A DNA stretch of 64,000 nt from Calycina herbarum (Eukaryota > Ascomycota > Leotiomycetes > Helotiales > Pezizellaceae), in assembly GCA_001414485.1 (NCBI GenBank), contig LLEY01000160.1:62001-126000 (forward strand), read 5' to 3'. Position numbers and translations under genes: made by a program. The notes below the pieces were generated by a model that had not been told where the DNA came from, made no database searches, and was given only the letters and a program-made list of their open reading frames with translations. Shown here piece by piece: positions 21,659 through 34,875 of the stretch. How positions within the stretch are numbered: position 1 is the stretch's first letter; the number at the start of each line of letters is the position of its first letter.

Positions 21659-24600
21659 GTGGAAGGAATGATACCCTTTTGTTGTTTGATTTTGATGCAA
21701 ACAAACCGATTTTATGAGTGATTCGCTAGTCTTGAAAATGGAGCAGTCGATCTTTCGGGTTCGTACTTGCCCGGTGGCTCGAGCTACTCTGACCTTGATA
21801 GATATTTGGCATAGAAATTTTGCGAATTGTATCGAACTAAACTTAATTTAGGAGTAACTACGGTGGGAGGCTCGCTATCTTGAAGATAAGTCGGAGATTG
21901 GGGGGAGAGCTGACTAGCGTTTTGTCGGCGACGTAAGCAATAAATGTGTGTTGTGTGTCGCGTCGCTCTGTTACTTTTGGCAAGGAGCTGTTCTGTGCAG
22001 AGATTGTTCTTTACTGTGAGAAGGTCAGAGCATCTTGAGGTACTCGTGGAAAAGACAGTGGGTGGTTGTTCCTTACTTGCCTAGGGGTGGATAGTGTAAG
22101 GTAATAGCGAGGAAATCAAGAGACTGCTTATAGTGGTAGAAATGCATGTGGAAGTGAGGGAGGGCGAAGTCCAATATACAGAGTCTTTCCTGCCCTAGCA
22201 ATAGTAAAAGTAGTAGTAAATACATGATGGTGGTTTCCAGCCCACCAAGCTCGTTGGCATTCTACCAACAAGTCAATTATACTAAAGGCTTATAGAATAA
22301 ATTATCCTAAAGTTTCTGGAACGAGAGATATTCACGACGGCTTTTAGTGCTTTGTTGTTAATTATGAGTTTACCTGCGCTGAGAGAGTGAGTACTGAGAG
22401 ACAGCAATGTTTGGTGCTCGAAGCCTCAGAGATTTGCTTATCATCTTTATGGTAACTTTTGCTGCGGAATCAAGACAGTAAGTTGTTTTTAGGCAAGTAT
22501 TAAGAGATTAACGTCGCTGTAAATTATCAAATTCTTCTTGCTTAAGAGAATATCAACCTGAATAGTCGAATTAAAGTAATAGTAAGAACCAATTGTAAAA
22601 AGTTAGAATCGTATGAGCTATTTGCTGCCGGTTCCTTGAGGTCTTTTTTGCCTTGGGGACTGGGTCTAGTGTTGACGATAAGGACTAGAATTGCTTATAA
22701 TATCGACCTTATACTCTGGGTTTTCGTGGTACTCTGGGGATGCAAACTTGCTGCTCAATGGTGACGAGGAGGATTTTATGGTATGGATGGAAAGGTTACA
22801 GTTGCAAATGAATTAGGAGATGGATTTCGAAAAGCGCATTCCAAGATCAAAATTATTTCAAGCAGTGTATTAAACTCAACTTATTGAGTAGAGTGAGAAG
22901 CTATTACTTTAGTCAGAGTAATGTTGAGTATTAAATGTAAATTGTCTATTACACTGATTATTTGATTCTCGTTTAACATAGCTGGAGGGGAGGAAAAAGT
23001 GATACCTGCTCCTCTATCTTTCGTTATTTCAACTTTCTAGATTAATTCGACAAAATTATTCTTAAACATTAACTATGGAATTTCCAAACAATAATCTAAG
23101 AATAGCTAGGTTAATAATTAGAATGTTATTCTATAATAATCACAACGCGAGACCTCGTCGGTAGAGCTCTGAGTGACGTGACATTATACCTTAGGCTTGA
23201 TCGACTTGAATAAAAAGAATTGACGTGATGTATGTATATATAGCCAAGAGCCTTGTAGACCCAAGAACTGATGTTGTGCGAACAAAATCAAAAAAAGTCG
23301 AAGTCACTGAATCGACTTCCACCTGCTCTAAAGCCCCTGAATTACCCGAAAAAGGGTCGCTCGAGACATAACCTTATTCAAATCGATTAATTTTAGTCTT
23401 ATCATCATTATCAATCATTGGGTGGTGATGGAAATATTATAGACCAAAGTCGGATCATCGGAGAATTTTTAGGTGCTGGAATTTTCTAACGGAACCCATG
23501 TTGGGAGTGGAGGCGAACCTAGTCACGTGCACTAGCGCCGTTCACCGCTGCGCTCCCCCTACCGAGCTTGTGTCGTGGCAGTTTTCCAAAACCCAAGTTC
23601 GGAAGAACGGGTTTTATCAACGAGACAGTTTAACGTGAATAAACCTCCACCAACATCTCTGGATAGATATACACTGCTTTCCCACTTATCCAACTTCCCA
23701 CCCTCTGGTTCCTGAATCTCCTCGAACCCCTGAAAAGGAGGCGCCTAGCGAGTCGCGACACCTCTGTACGCGCCTAGCCGGAGAAAGCCACACATTGTTC
23801 TGTGCACCTCGGTATTGTTTTTCGAAGCTGATTTTTTTGTTCGAAATGGATCCATTATTGAATCACTCAGCTTATCTTGTCAATCGATATAAGTGCATCG
23901 AATGTTGGGGGTCATCGAGGGATGATGAAGGGGACTAAGTCTGGCACCTAGAGACTATATTAGGTCTTCGTGCACCATCACCACAAATAGCTATTTTGTC
24001 TAGCGACTAGAAGGATTTTCGAACATCTTAGACTCGTTTACATCAGTTGCACGATTGGGTTTTAATTTAAATAGGCTCGATTCCCAGGGGTTTTGTCGAG
24101 GTGGATGCGTGATTTGGAGGCTACCAAGATTTCCTCGACCAAGAAAAGTTTATATTGATAGATAATGCAACCAGAATGTGTGAAACACATAAAATTGAGT
24201 ACTTGATCGAGAGAGCTCACTCTAAGCTTCCCAACGAGCCCAAGAAAGTGGGCGGTTTCAACTTGCTGCTGTTCGCATGCTCGCTTTCAAGCAGGAGAGT
24301 GCCCAGGGGTGCAGCATTTCGTGGGCCGGATCGGAACTCGAAAGCTAATCGCTAGGAGCCGTAGAATAATGTGCCATGAGAGCTTGGAAACCCCCAAAGT
24401 CGGGTTCTTGAATCTCTCTGGCATACTGGTAGGATAATAGATTCATGCCAGACTTGTTGTTACTCACAAAAGTAGAGAGCGACTGAGGAGGACGACCCGC
24501 GAATTCTTACACCCCCTTGTGAAGTGCAGGGATAACCGACTAGGGTTGCTCCGGCGTCCTTGCAAAACCCGCACTAGTACCTCCTCCCGACCTTCTTTCA

Positions 24601-25027
24601 ACCCAGAGACCTTCCACAAAATTCAACGCGCACCACTTGTCAACATTCTCCTCCCCCCATCAATCGACCTCAACCACAACGCCGCCCCCGAAGCATCAAC
24701 GCTTCATGCGATCCCTCAAACACGTCTGAAAGTCAATAGACGCGTCGAGAGCATATATCAGTAAGTTTTGATATTGATGTTCATACATACCCACACCTAC
24801 CGGCTTCCAACCTCAGCCTCCGCTCCACTTCCACCACTGCCTTGATCAGCCTCGGGTGATATCGAGGGCTGCAGAGCAGAGCGATATCGCTCCAGAGCAC
24901 ATCACCTTCATCCAGTCTACTTATACGTCTGTATATCTCGTCTATTGAGGGGCATCTCGAATTCTGACCACCCCTTCTCCAGGACCTCACCAACGTCATA
25001 CAGCTTGGACCACCATAACGCGCCAAC
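21659..25027. other. Long intergenic region (3.4 kb), no gene recognised
   Basis: Between ALG8 and the Itc1-like gene, both on the plus strand. Composition is normal to mildly AT-rich (22.2-23.2 kb). No ORF has a recognisable domain; 24155-24355 and 24519-24764 lack features. 24480-25027 is probably promoter and 5' leader of the next gene, with C/T-rich stretches. A long noncoding transcript cannot be excluded. Confidence 0.45.
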
Positions 25028-28000
25028 ATGGTATGTCTCTTCTCCTGCTTATTTTACATCAACACCTAAACACGAATACTAACGCTCTCAGGTGCTCTTC
25101 AAGCGGAAACCCGTCCAATATGTAGCGAGGCCGGAGGTTGAGAATGACGAGCAGGAGGTAAACATACCTTGGCCGGCAGATTTCGCAGGACACCATAACT
25201 GATTCCCATTCCAGGTTTGGGTGATTCCACAGACGAGCGAGATATTCACAGATTATGAAGCCTACTTGACTCGGTATGCGCCTCTGTGCCTGATGTAGTG
25301 AGACCCTGCTAATTCTCGTCCCAGGATGGATTTCTACAAGCAGGTCAGCAACCTCGCATTGTATTTGCGCCGGAGACAACACTGACTTTTCACAGCGCCG
25401 ATTCATCTGCCCAATCACTGGTCACTCAACACTTACATTCTTTGAAGCACTCAAGAGCGAGGTAAGGATTTACAGAAGTCTAGGCGCGTACCGAATACTG
25501 ACCCACCTCTAGCTAGCAGGTGCGCAAGAAGTCGAAGAGGCATTCCCAGAAGCCCTCAAAGGCCCCATATTACGGCGCGTCCAATTCCAAACCATATCTC
25601 GAATCGATACGCTGGTGGATTTGATTTACGAGGAATTCAAGGCCGATTATTATCCCGGAGAAGCTGTGACGGTACATGTGGTTACGGGCGAAAGACATAC
25701 GGGAATTGTGAGGGACAAAACACGATTTGGGAGCAAGGTTATGCCAGATGGAACTGTCAGCCCGCCATTCTCGCGGTATTTCGTCAGCCTCGACAATCGA
25801 CCCAACGAAGAAGCAGTGGTGGACGACCAACATATTTTTCGGGACCGAAAGATATTTACAAAACAAGTTCTGCGATCATTCATCAAGAAGACTGTCACAA
25901 GAGCAGCATGGACCGGAGCACCTTGGTTGGTAAAGCACGATGTAGCGGCACTTTGGCATATCGACATTCGGGTCCCCCCACACCTTCGACAGGAGAGCAA
26001 GATTGCGGAGAGAAAACAAAATCAAGCGCAAAAGAGAAGCGGTCCGGACTATGATGGAATGGTTGGAAGCTTTCAAGGAAATGCTGGTCTACAAGCACGA
26101 CTCCCAGAGCTGAAGCCTGCACCTAAGAGCCACAAGAGCAAAGCACAGCAATCCCAACTCAAGAGTAAGCAGCAGCCATCTTTGAATCCTGCTCCTACCC
26201 TTCCAATTTCCAATTTAAACCCCAATCCAGTTATGCCAAACCAGGCAAATCCTCCCCAATTTGCTCCTCCTCCCCCACCCTTTGTTTCTCACACTTTCCA
26301 AGCGGCTGGAGCTCCACAAAATGGACCACATTTCGCCAATTTTCAAAACTCACCATTTGCATTTGCTCCCCTCGCATCTTTACCTCCTCCACCACCACCG
26401 CCACCACCGCCAAAATATCCTATCGAAGACCTAAAAGTCCCACCACGACCTGACGGCCCTAAACGTCCACCTCTAAAATACTTTTCTCAGGATACGCCGT
26501 TGAACGAGGGAAAGAAAAAGATTGAAGGAAATGGAATTAAGATGGGGTCTGTTGGTGCCTTTCTCGAAACCTGGGACACATTGAACGTCTACTGCACCGT
26601 ATTCAAATTGGACTCCTTTACGTTTGATGATTTCGTCGAGGCGATGCAATTTTCATCAGAAGATGTGGATTGTGAACTCTTTGTCGAAATCCATTGTGCG
26701 GTATTAAAAATAATCGTTTCATCCGAAGCGGAGGGTGGAGAGATTAACGTTACTCGCTCACTCCCTGGAATGGAGCAGGGGGAGGAGGAAGATGAAGAGC
26801 CAAATTCAGAACACGAACCGACCCCAGAACCCGAGATCAAGCCCAAGGGACGTGCAACGAGGAGTAGTCTGGCAAAAGCAGAGGCAGAAGCCGCCGAGGC
26901 AGCTAGATTGGAAGCAGAGGCAAATCCAGAACCTGTGGAAGAGGAAGCAAAAGTACTCCATCGTGCAGCTGACATGCAAATCGAGATTGGCTGGATTGAC
27001 CGCTTGCGAAAGAGGGATTTCAAGAATGGTGGTTGGCAAATCATTGTTGTCGGACTGCTCTATCAACTTTCCAAAGGACCACGTGCGCAAGGGAAGTACG
27101 ACTCATTGCTAGAACATCTAGCGCCATTGAACCTGGAACCAACTCCTGAAACTGCGCGCGCGCAATACGCCAAACTCGATGTCAATGACCGAATCTCGAT
27201 ACTTCAGAGTGTGTGCTTACTCACTGCCGAAACCAGAGCCATTCGTGGTTACATGGAGGAATGCAGTGAGGCCATGACGGGGTATCGTAAGGAAAAGATT
27301 GTCTTCCAGCGGGAGCGAAAGCAACTGTAAGTTTGAAATGTCCGTATAACAGTTGGTATTCTGACAAAAGCAGTCTCGAAGAACTACGACTTCTCAATGA
27401 GGAGAGGAAAATCCAACTTCCAGCAAATATGCCACCGTCTCCTGTCCCAGAGCATAAGATCCTCAACGGTGATACGACAGTGACAGGCATCGAGGAAGAA
27501 ATTCAAGATTCAGTGGACGACGAAATGAATACAGATGATGGAGACCCATCACAAAAAGGTCGCTCCCTCCGCCGCGGTATTGATCGAGAGAACAATAGAA
27601 AGCGAAAGCGTGAAGCCGAAGAGTCGAAGAAAGAAAAGGCTGCGGCCGAAGCGAGAATCCCCAAGCAATCGAAACAGTTTACGAAACTTTTGAAAGATAT
27701 TCAGAAGAAACAGGCAGCTATCAAAAAGGCCGAGGATTCTATTTCGGAGTTGGAAAACGACCTACGAGAAGCTGATTGCCCCAGAACAAAGGTACTCGGC
27801 AAAGATAGATTCTGGAATCGTTACTACTGGTTTGAGCGCAATGGCATGCCATATGGTGGTCTCCTAGATAGCTCCACCGCCGATGCCGGATATGCCAATG
27901 GCTGCCTCTGGGTTCAAGGGCCTGATGACATCGAACGTTTTGGCTACATCGAGATGAAACCAGAATGGCAAAACGAGTACATTTCCATGTTCAACATGAC

Positions 28001-28469
28001 TGTACCAGAACGAAAAGTGCTTGAGGAAGGCCCTACAAGTGTTTTCACCGCCCGCCAATGGGGTTATTATGACGATCCGGAAGCAGTTGATGGACTAATC
28101 AGATGGCTCGATATGAAGGGCTCCAATGAAATCCGGCTGCTCAAGGAGCTCAAAAACTACCGCGATAAAATTGTCACACACATGAAAAGCCGCAAGGAAT
28201 ACTTGAATCCTTCAGAGGAAAAATCTGTCGACTCTGGTAACAAGCGCATGTCGACTCGGAAGAAGGAAGCACATATCGATCATACTGCACATCGATGCTT
28301 GTCCTGGCATAACACTACGGCAATAGATGAATTGGGCCACCTGCACTCGGAACAACCACGATCAAGAAAGCCAACCAAAAAGGTTGTCCCGCCACTTGTT
28401 GAAGAAGAGCGTCAAACTCGAAGTGAAACTAAAGGAAAGGGCAAGAAAAAACGGGCGCTAGATGATTAA
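25028..28469 (+). CDS. ITC1: Itc1-like subunit of ISWI (ISW2) chromatin remodeler
   Basis: Seven exons: 25028-25030, 25092-25157, 25215-25273, 25325-25343, 25396-25461, 25513-27326 and 27374-28469, giving 1,040 residues. The first coding exon is only the ATG. The N-terminal WAC domain (about 1-110) starts MVLFKRKPVQYV and includes FYKQRRFICPITGHSTLTFFEAL. A proline-rich linker follows, then a DDT domain (about 415-480; GAFLETWDTLNVYC). An acidic segment precedes a WHIM-like region (about 550-680; IGWIDRLRKRDFKNGGWQ). The C-terminal part (about 815-900) has LGKDRFWNRYYWFE, a WSTF/Acf1/Itc1-type block. The tail is Lys-rich and nuclear-type. Known role: DNA-binding partner of the ISWI ATPase in nucleosome spacing and repression. 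Confidence 0.88.
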
Positions 28470-30298
28470 GATTGAGATAATGAAGTCCTGGTAGTATTGA
28501 GGAGAAACTGGTTTATCTGTGGGAAGATATTTTCACTATTAATGATTGGTTGCATTTTGCAAGGTGGTTAATTGTTCGATGATCTTATTTTCTGGCTTGG
28601 ATGCATCGCGCAAAGCATGGTGTACGGGCTGGGGGTACGGCGTTCATTGTTACTTTTCGAGCCCCCCCCTTCCAAGGACGGGAGGACGAGAAAGCACGGG
28701 TGCTTTTTTATGCATCTTTCCCACTCTCTCGTCACATCGAGTGAGAAGTGGAGAGACGGTAGGGAGAGCGAGGAAAAATGTCGAGTGTTTTTGTTAATAG
28801 ATATTCTTGTGCCTCGTGCGTTGATAGATGCGAGAACCTAAATAAAAAACCGTTGAATAAGTCGCTTTCGAGCGAAGTAGTTCTTTAAGTGAAGAAGTGT
28901 TCATGAATCGTCACACAAACTTTGTTTCATATTGTGGAAAAGGACTTGTTAGCAGGAGATTGTATAACCGACTTGGTGGGCAACGAGTGACACCAAGGAA
29001 CCGCTACGAGTTGCTACGCCATTTTGGTGTATGGCTACGCTGTTGATTTGTCGTTTGGTCAGGTTTGAATCCTGGTTCCGCGAAGCTGCAGGATCGGATC
29101 GAATTCGAGACGAATCGTTTTTGCAGCATGAGCGAATGAACCTTGATCCAAGCCCTTATTTTTGAAGCATACATCCCGAGATTGTGTCCGTTATTATGCC
29201 ACTTAGTGGTACCGTGTGGTAGTTCAAACTCCATGAGCCCACCTCTTGAAGTTTCAGGAAGAAGCATTCTCCAGCGATACGCCGTCTCAGTTCTGGCGTA
29301 GGGCTGAGTCTTGGAACCCCTCTTTGTGTAACGTCTTGAGCTATTGACAATTAATATCCACTTGTATTTCATGACCTTTTTCGTTTCCTTCGTTGCTTTA
29401 TTGCTTTCTGTGTATCACGGAGTCTGGTTGGCAACCTACGGTGACATATTCAGGTTATACTCGCATCTGATATGACACCAGCGCGGGGTTTCTGTTACTT
29501 CGTCAACAAGTGAAACTCGGGCACAAGACTGTACCTATGCCGAGGCTCCCGAGGTTCCCAAATAACCTACCCCGCAGTGTACGGGAGGCTTTATGTGCAT
29601 CCCAAATCCAAATCAGCAGATGCCTTTTGGTCAAACTTTAGACGCCCCCACGTGATACAATATGTACTTCTCGACAAATCGGAACATCATTTGTAAATTG
29701 CGGTAAGCAGCCAAGGATTAGAGTGGTTTCCATTCGTCTGTCCTTTTACACTGCATTCTTTCAAGGCTCACGAAGCAGCTGCCTCTCGACACAATTGTGC
29801 TTCTCTCGCCTGCGGGATTTCCCTATCACCTCTCACCGCAAGTTATCACTGTTCCATTGATTTGGGATTCAATGATGGGATAGGAAACGATATGATGAGT
29901 TGATGGTGCTTGGTGGGATTGTGGCTTGCTGAAAAGTAAAGTGGTCTGCTTCTTATTCGCTTGTGTTTTGGTTCAAATAATTGGTTACAGTCATGGCGTC
30001 AAAATCTTGTAACTGAGAGGTCGTGCAAATGCAAAGTGCGGGTGGAACTCTGCATTTGGTGGTGCCAATGTACCTATATGTGCAGTTACCTTAGTGAGGG
30101 GCATCAACACTTTTCGTCAGAATCATGAGTTTACTATGCCACGAGCCTCCCGAGCCACAATTTCCCGTGTCCGTGGTGGCACAGTACTTTTATATAAGAT
30201 GTGAACTGAAGCCTGGCGCAATTTCTCTCTTCAAATCTCTCGCATCTGATCGATTTTCCTTGCAAAACTCCCCCTAAAGAGAATCAACTTCCGCGATC
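28470..30298. other. Intergenic region upstream of tyrosinase, no gene recognised
   Basis: About 1.8 kb. ORFs at 28572-28841 and 29004-29372 have no features. A TATA-like TATATAAG occurs near 30192, roughly 100 bp before the tyrosinase start. A CACGTG box lies near 29650. Confidence 0.45.
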
Positions 30299-33073
30299 AT
30301 GTCCAATTACGCCATCACTGGTATTCAGAAGGGTAAAGGACCCAATGGGAGTGTTCCACTTCGTCGCGAGGTCGACGAGTGGTGGTTCTCCAAGGAGAAG
30401 AACGATCTCTATCAGAGGTCATTGTTCGTGTACGCTTTGAACTATTTCAAGAATATTGACCCCAAAGAGAGAGATTCCTACTTTCAAATTGCAGGTTGGT
30501 TCACCAATACACAGCACTCTGCGCGAATACTAACACCGATAGGAATTCACGGACAGCCTCTACAGTCTTGGGACTCCCAAGATCCGGAAACAAGCTGGTA
30601 CTGTGTCCACGGCAATGTTCTTTTCCCACCATGGCATCGGCCATACATGGCTCTTTACGAACAGCGACTCTACGAGATCATGTTGAAGCTCATTCCCACT
30701 ACATTTGCTGCTCAGGACCATGCAGATTTGATACATGCTGCTGAAACCTGGCGTCTTCCATATTGGGATTTCGCTGAGAAGAAGCCTGACGTGAGTACCC
30801 AGTTTCTCTGAGTAAATAGCTTCTTTGGGTAAATGCTAGAGCTGAGACATTCCTCATTCTTACAATTCCTACCACGATTTTTGAGACTCTACTCCTTAAA
30901 CATTCCTAAAAAAAAGTATACTGACTCCGAGATTCTGTAGTGGAAAGCACCCGATGATCCCAAGAAACTCGGTCCCAACGTTCCTTATATCATCACTGTT
31001 GACAAAGTCGAGGTTTTGACCAAGACTGGGGTCGCCCTTGTTGAAAACCCCATGTGGAAATTTACCATTCCGAAGACCGACCCCAAGAAGACCACTTTTG
31101 GAGATTATGGTGTTACGCAAATTGATTTTGAAGGAAAGAGTCTTCATGTAAGTTTGTATACCTCTCAAAATGGTACACAACGCTAACTTTTCTTTAGTAC
31201 CAAGCTTCTAAATCCACGGTCAGATACCCCGAGACCGACGACCCTAAACACCCATCTTTCGAGTCTGCATGGGTCAATGGAGATAAGCAAGACTACGATC
31301 CCATCACCAAGGTTCTTCGTAGCGCGGCTGCTGTAGATGCCAACACCCTTCCAGAATCTGTCTACCGTCTCTTTCTGGAACAGTACATACCTGACTGGAA
31401 TGCCTTTTCTTCTTTGGGATACAAAGCTGGACAACCAACTACGCAATATTCTTCACTGGAGGATATTCATGGTATGGTGCATATGTTTACTGGTGGAACT
31501 GGCCACATGAGTCAAGTTGGTGTAGCAGGTTTCGATCCGCTCTTTTGGTGAGTTTCTCTGTCGATCTTACTCGTGAACTTGCTAACTCTTTCGGACAGGA
31601 TGCATCACAAGTGAGTAACGAAATCCTAGTGATATTTTTGATAAGTACTCATCAGTCTCTTTAGCAATTGTGATCGTATTTTTGCCATTTACCAGGCTTT
31701 ATATCCCGACAAATATGTTCAACCCTGGGAGGATCCAGTTCGCGGAAAGGTCGATGTCAATACCCCTCTGGTTCCGTTCAAGAAAGATGCTCAAGGTACT
31801 GTTGTAAGTATTAGCCGATTCCCCGATATTTTACAATGAGATCACTTCGTTTCTCTTATTCGTTAAGTATCGTACTAATTCTCTAAACAGTGGACAGCAG
31901 CCGACGCCCGCGATCAGACGAAGATTGGCTACACATACCCCGAACTCCAAAAATGGCTCCCATGCTATCAAACCAACGGGCAATTCGATCAAGCGAAATT
32001 CCACAAAGCCCTCCGTACCACCCTCGAACTTAAATACAGTACCACCGGCAAAATTATCACCACCCTCCCTGGAAATGAAGAGCTGGCTAAACAACTCATG
32101 TATGCAGTCCCAGTAGGAAATCTGAAAGTCGAGAATTTCCCACCGGCATTGGTGGCCTTGCACAGCACTCTCAAGGACGCTGGTACAGTTGTGAGTACCG
32201 TTGCTGGAGTTGGTGTAGGTCTCCTCGCTGGGTTCGCTGGTGCGTTTGCGCCACCAACTCCTTCTCCACAGGTCTCTGTTCCTACTACTTCTTGGGAGGC
32301 CCATGATTATGTTCTCAACGTTCTTTACGATCGGTCTGTTTACTTTCCTCTCTCCTCTGGCCTCACTCTTCTTACTAATATGTTTCTAGTTTTGCACTTG
32401 GTGGTAATCCGTATACTATCCGTGTCTTCCTTGGTCAAGGTTAGTATTTCCTTCGCGTCAAAACTCGCTCCCAGTCCAACTTCTATATTACTTACACTGA
32501 AATTACAGTCCCCTTTGACCCACCAGCCGGAGTCACCGGACCTGCCGCTACCCCAACCATTCCCATCACAGATCTTTCTTTCTCCACCTGTACGAATCAG
32601 GTCGGCCTAATCTACAACTTCTCCTCCCCCGTCGAGTTCCGTGGTACAACATCCAACGGATGCGACGCCTGCAAGCGAGCACAGGAATTTGGTGATATGT
32701 GTACCGGCCAAATCATTCTCACAGATCATCTTGTTTGCAGAATCCGAGATTCGAATCACACTTTGGAGAGCTTAGGCAAGGAGGCTGTGAGTGCGTGGCT
32801 GAAGAACGAGTTGCATTGGAGAATCATTGATGTGAGTTCCCTCTTTTATATTGCAACTGTGCATGCATGTCTAGAGGGGTTGGCTAATAAAAGCAGGTAA
32901 ATGGAAAACTCGTTCCCAGAGAAACTTTCCCGAACCTCAAGGTTTCCGTTGCCATGGGTAAGGGAACGTTTTTCTTGGATGCGTGCAAGCCTTGTGTCTA
33001 CTCCGGCTATGAGACATTGTGGGAGATCACAGATGGAAGACCTTGTGGTGCTGCGCTTGGGGATCTCAGTTAG
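30299..33073 (+). CDS. Tyrosinase (type-3 copper monooxygenase)
   Basis: Ten exons: 30299-30494, 30543-30790, 30941-31147, 31198-31547, 31599-31610, 31665-31803, 31891-32333, 32390-32439, 32509-32831 and 32897-33073. They give 714 residues. The CuA site has His68, His88 and His97, and Cys86-Val-His88 matches the Cys-His thioether of fungal tyrosinases. The CuB site has His308, His312 and His336/337 in FDPLFWMHHNNCDR. The C-terminal third (about 550-714) resembles the tyrosinase C-terminal shielding domain, with CDACKRA and a CKPC-like motif. There is no signal peptide, so the enzyme is probably intracellular. Known role: oxidation of monophenols and o-diphenols to quinones, toward melanin. 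A 12-nt microexon (31599-31610) encodes part of the CuB motif. Intron 1 uses an unusual GTTGGT donor. Confidence 0.92.
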
Positions 33074-34230
33074 ATTTGAGATCCGGCGTCTAGATCTTTC
33101 TCCAACTTTCCACGAGGAAAATCGAGGGGTCTTTTTGGCTTTTCTCAGATTCTTTTTGTCAGACTTTTCTTCTGGAAGCTAGCACGATGTGGAAATCTAT
33201 TGGAGTCACTCTTTGGAACACCTCATTCCAACACTCTCACCTGTCTTCTTTTTTGTTTAGTTAGGGTTTTAACTTGGCTATTTCTCGCTCTTTTTGGTTC
33301 GAAATTAAAGTCTTTTGGAAAGATTTCCTTCATGTGATATGCTAGTGATCGTGACGTGAGTGACTCCCAGTCCCGATGCATTATCTAAGTTGATGAGATT
33401 GAAATCGGCTAATTCAGTTGTTATTTGGGATTTCTGGTCTTGAAGCATTATTTGTGGTAAAAGCTTCGAGACAGGACCATAGAAAATAAACCCTCCTACT
33501 GCTCAGTCATTTTTGCACGAAACAATCAGGAACATGCACTCTAATTCTCCCAATCATTTCGGATAATAATTTATATTGTTCCACACTGCGTTGGACAATA
33601 GTTTCAATTCTCCCAAATTCTCTCGTACAAACGGCAGGTGCGATCTGGTATGCTTTATTCACCAATTATGGAATTGTCTAATTATGTTACTACTTTAGAT
33701 TACCTGGTTTTGAGTTTAGTAATTCTAATTATTAAAATATATTGTTCGGGGATAATAATGTTAATTAAGTGATATAAATAAAGTTCCTAAGAAAAGTAAA
33801 AGTATAGAGTACTCAATAGGTGCCTGGGATATCTAGATGGTTTTCATTTAATATAATTATTCTAGAAAGTTTCAAATAATTAGTTTGCTTAAATGTAATT
33901 CAAGACTAAGTCATCGATTTGTAGCAAAATTAGTATATGACAGATTGTCGATTCTATAATTGGTGAATTAAAGCCTACTAGATCAGAAGAAAGTCTGGAA
34001 TATTTTACCATGAGCTGAGGTAACCTTCCTTTTCTGAGTCCTGAATTTTCCAGCTGGCGCTTGGCTCATGAGTTTCGAGGCCATCTTTTTGTCAAATCAC
34101 ATTCCTTGGTAAAATGTAAAGAGCCGTTGTAAATATTTAAATGTAGCCTAGCAACTACCAATCTCCCCCAAGACTACCAACACTCTTCTCACAGCAAGAG
34201 CATCTGTGGACATTTTCGCATCCCCCAACC
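33074..34230. other. Intergenic, partly AT-rich, contains a palindromic repeat array
   Basis: Convergent region between tyrosinase and the GST-like gene. 33,640-34,000 is AT-rich. Apart from the array at 33513-33631 nothing was recognised. Confidence 0.5.
33513..33631. repeat. Palindromic 25-bp repeat array (intergenic)
   Basis: Units at 33544-33568, 33575-33599 and 33607-33631 (31-32 bp apart), with a weaker one before. The best unit, 33575-33599, has arms ATTGTTCCA and TTGGACAAT. Confidence 0.65.
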
Positions 34231-34875
34231 TCACACACTAAACTCCAACTCTTCAATCTTCAAGGTCTCCTTCACAGCATCCATCTCCAACAAATTCCCA
34301 ACTAACTTAGTATACTTACCATAAATGGTCATATCCCACTTCAGATAACTCACCGACCACCTATAAAAAACAAGCAAATAAGCATCAACAACCGTCAACC
34401 CCTCCCCAACCGCACGCACCCCCTTCAATTTCCCTTCAACAAACTCAAAACAGGCCTTAATATTCAGTAAAGCCTTCTTCTCAATTCCCTCAATTGCCCC
34501 CTCCTCATCCGAAAGTCTTTTCGGTCTGAAAATTCCTCCAAAAGCAATGCCATGTACGCTACCCGAGAGATAATTAAGCCACTCATACACACGGACGGTT
34601 TCTAGGGGTGTAGTTCCTAGAAGGTGTTTTTCAGGCGCGAGATGGGAGATCGCTGTGAAGATAGCCGGGGTTTCGGTGATGATTTCGGAGTCGAGGACGA
34701 GGACTGGGACGCGCATTTTGGGGTTTATGAGATGGAAGTTTGGGATGAAGGCGTAGGTTTTGGGGTCTGCCATGCTGTTGATTGCATCGAAGTCGAGGCC
34801 GAGGATTCGAAGGAGGATATGGGGAGCAAGGGAGCAGGCTCCTGGGGCGTAGTAGAGTTTGACTTGTTGTGACAT
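34231..34875 (-). CDS. Glutathione S-transferase-like protein
   Basis: Single exon, 214 residues. The N-terminal thioredoxin-like domain starts QVKLYYAPGACSLAPHILL, a typical bacterial/fungal GST (Beta-like) opening with a CxxAPH-type active-site segment. It continues with RVPVLVLDSEIITETPAIF, where the cis-Pro and the Glu-Thr pair bind glutathione in the family. The C-terminal helical domain ends at VDAYLLVFYRWS. I chose the ATG at 34875 because the family N-terminus begins there; an in-frame ATG at 34992 would add 39 residues without any targeting character. Known role: conjugation or isomerisation reactions with glutathione; the substrate is unknown. The gene is divergent from the zinc-cluster regulator. 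Confidence 0.8.
   Translation of the reverse strand: MSQQVKLYYAPGACSLAPHILLRILGLDFDAINSMADPKTYAFIPNFHLINPKMRVPVLVLDSEIITETPAIFTAISHLAPEKHLLGTTPLETVRVYEWLNYLSGSVHGIAFGGIFRPKRLSDEEGAIEGIEKKALLNIKACFEFVEGKLKGVRAVGEGLTVVDAYLLVFYRWSVSYLKWDMTIYGKYTKLVGNLLEMDAVKETLKIEELEFSV

Noticed and set aside
24155..24355. 66-codon ORF in the long intergenic region
   Set aside because: No recognisable features, no codon bias, and no introns linking it to other frames.
29055..29090. T-arm-like stem-loop (TCAGG, loop TTTGAAT, CCTGG) suggesting a tRNA
   Set aside because: No matching 5' acceptor arm, D-arm or anticodon arm can be placed in the 60-70 nt upstream.
29004..29372. 122-codon minus-strand ORF upstream of tyrosinase
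   Set aside because: Composition unlike the neighbouring genes, no domain or signal, and it probably arises by chance.
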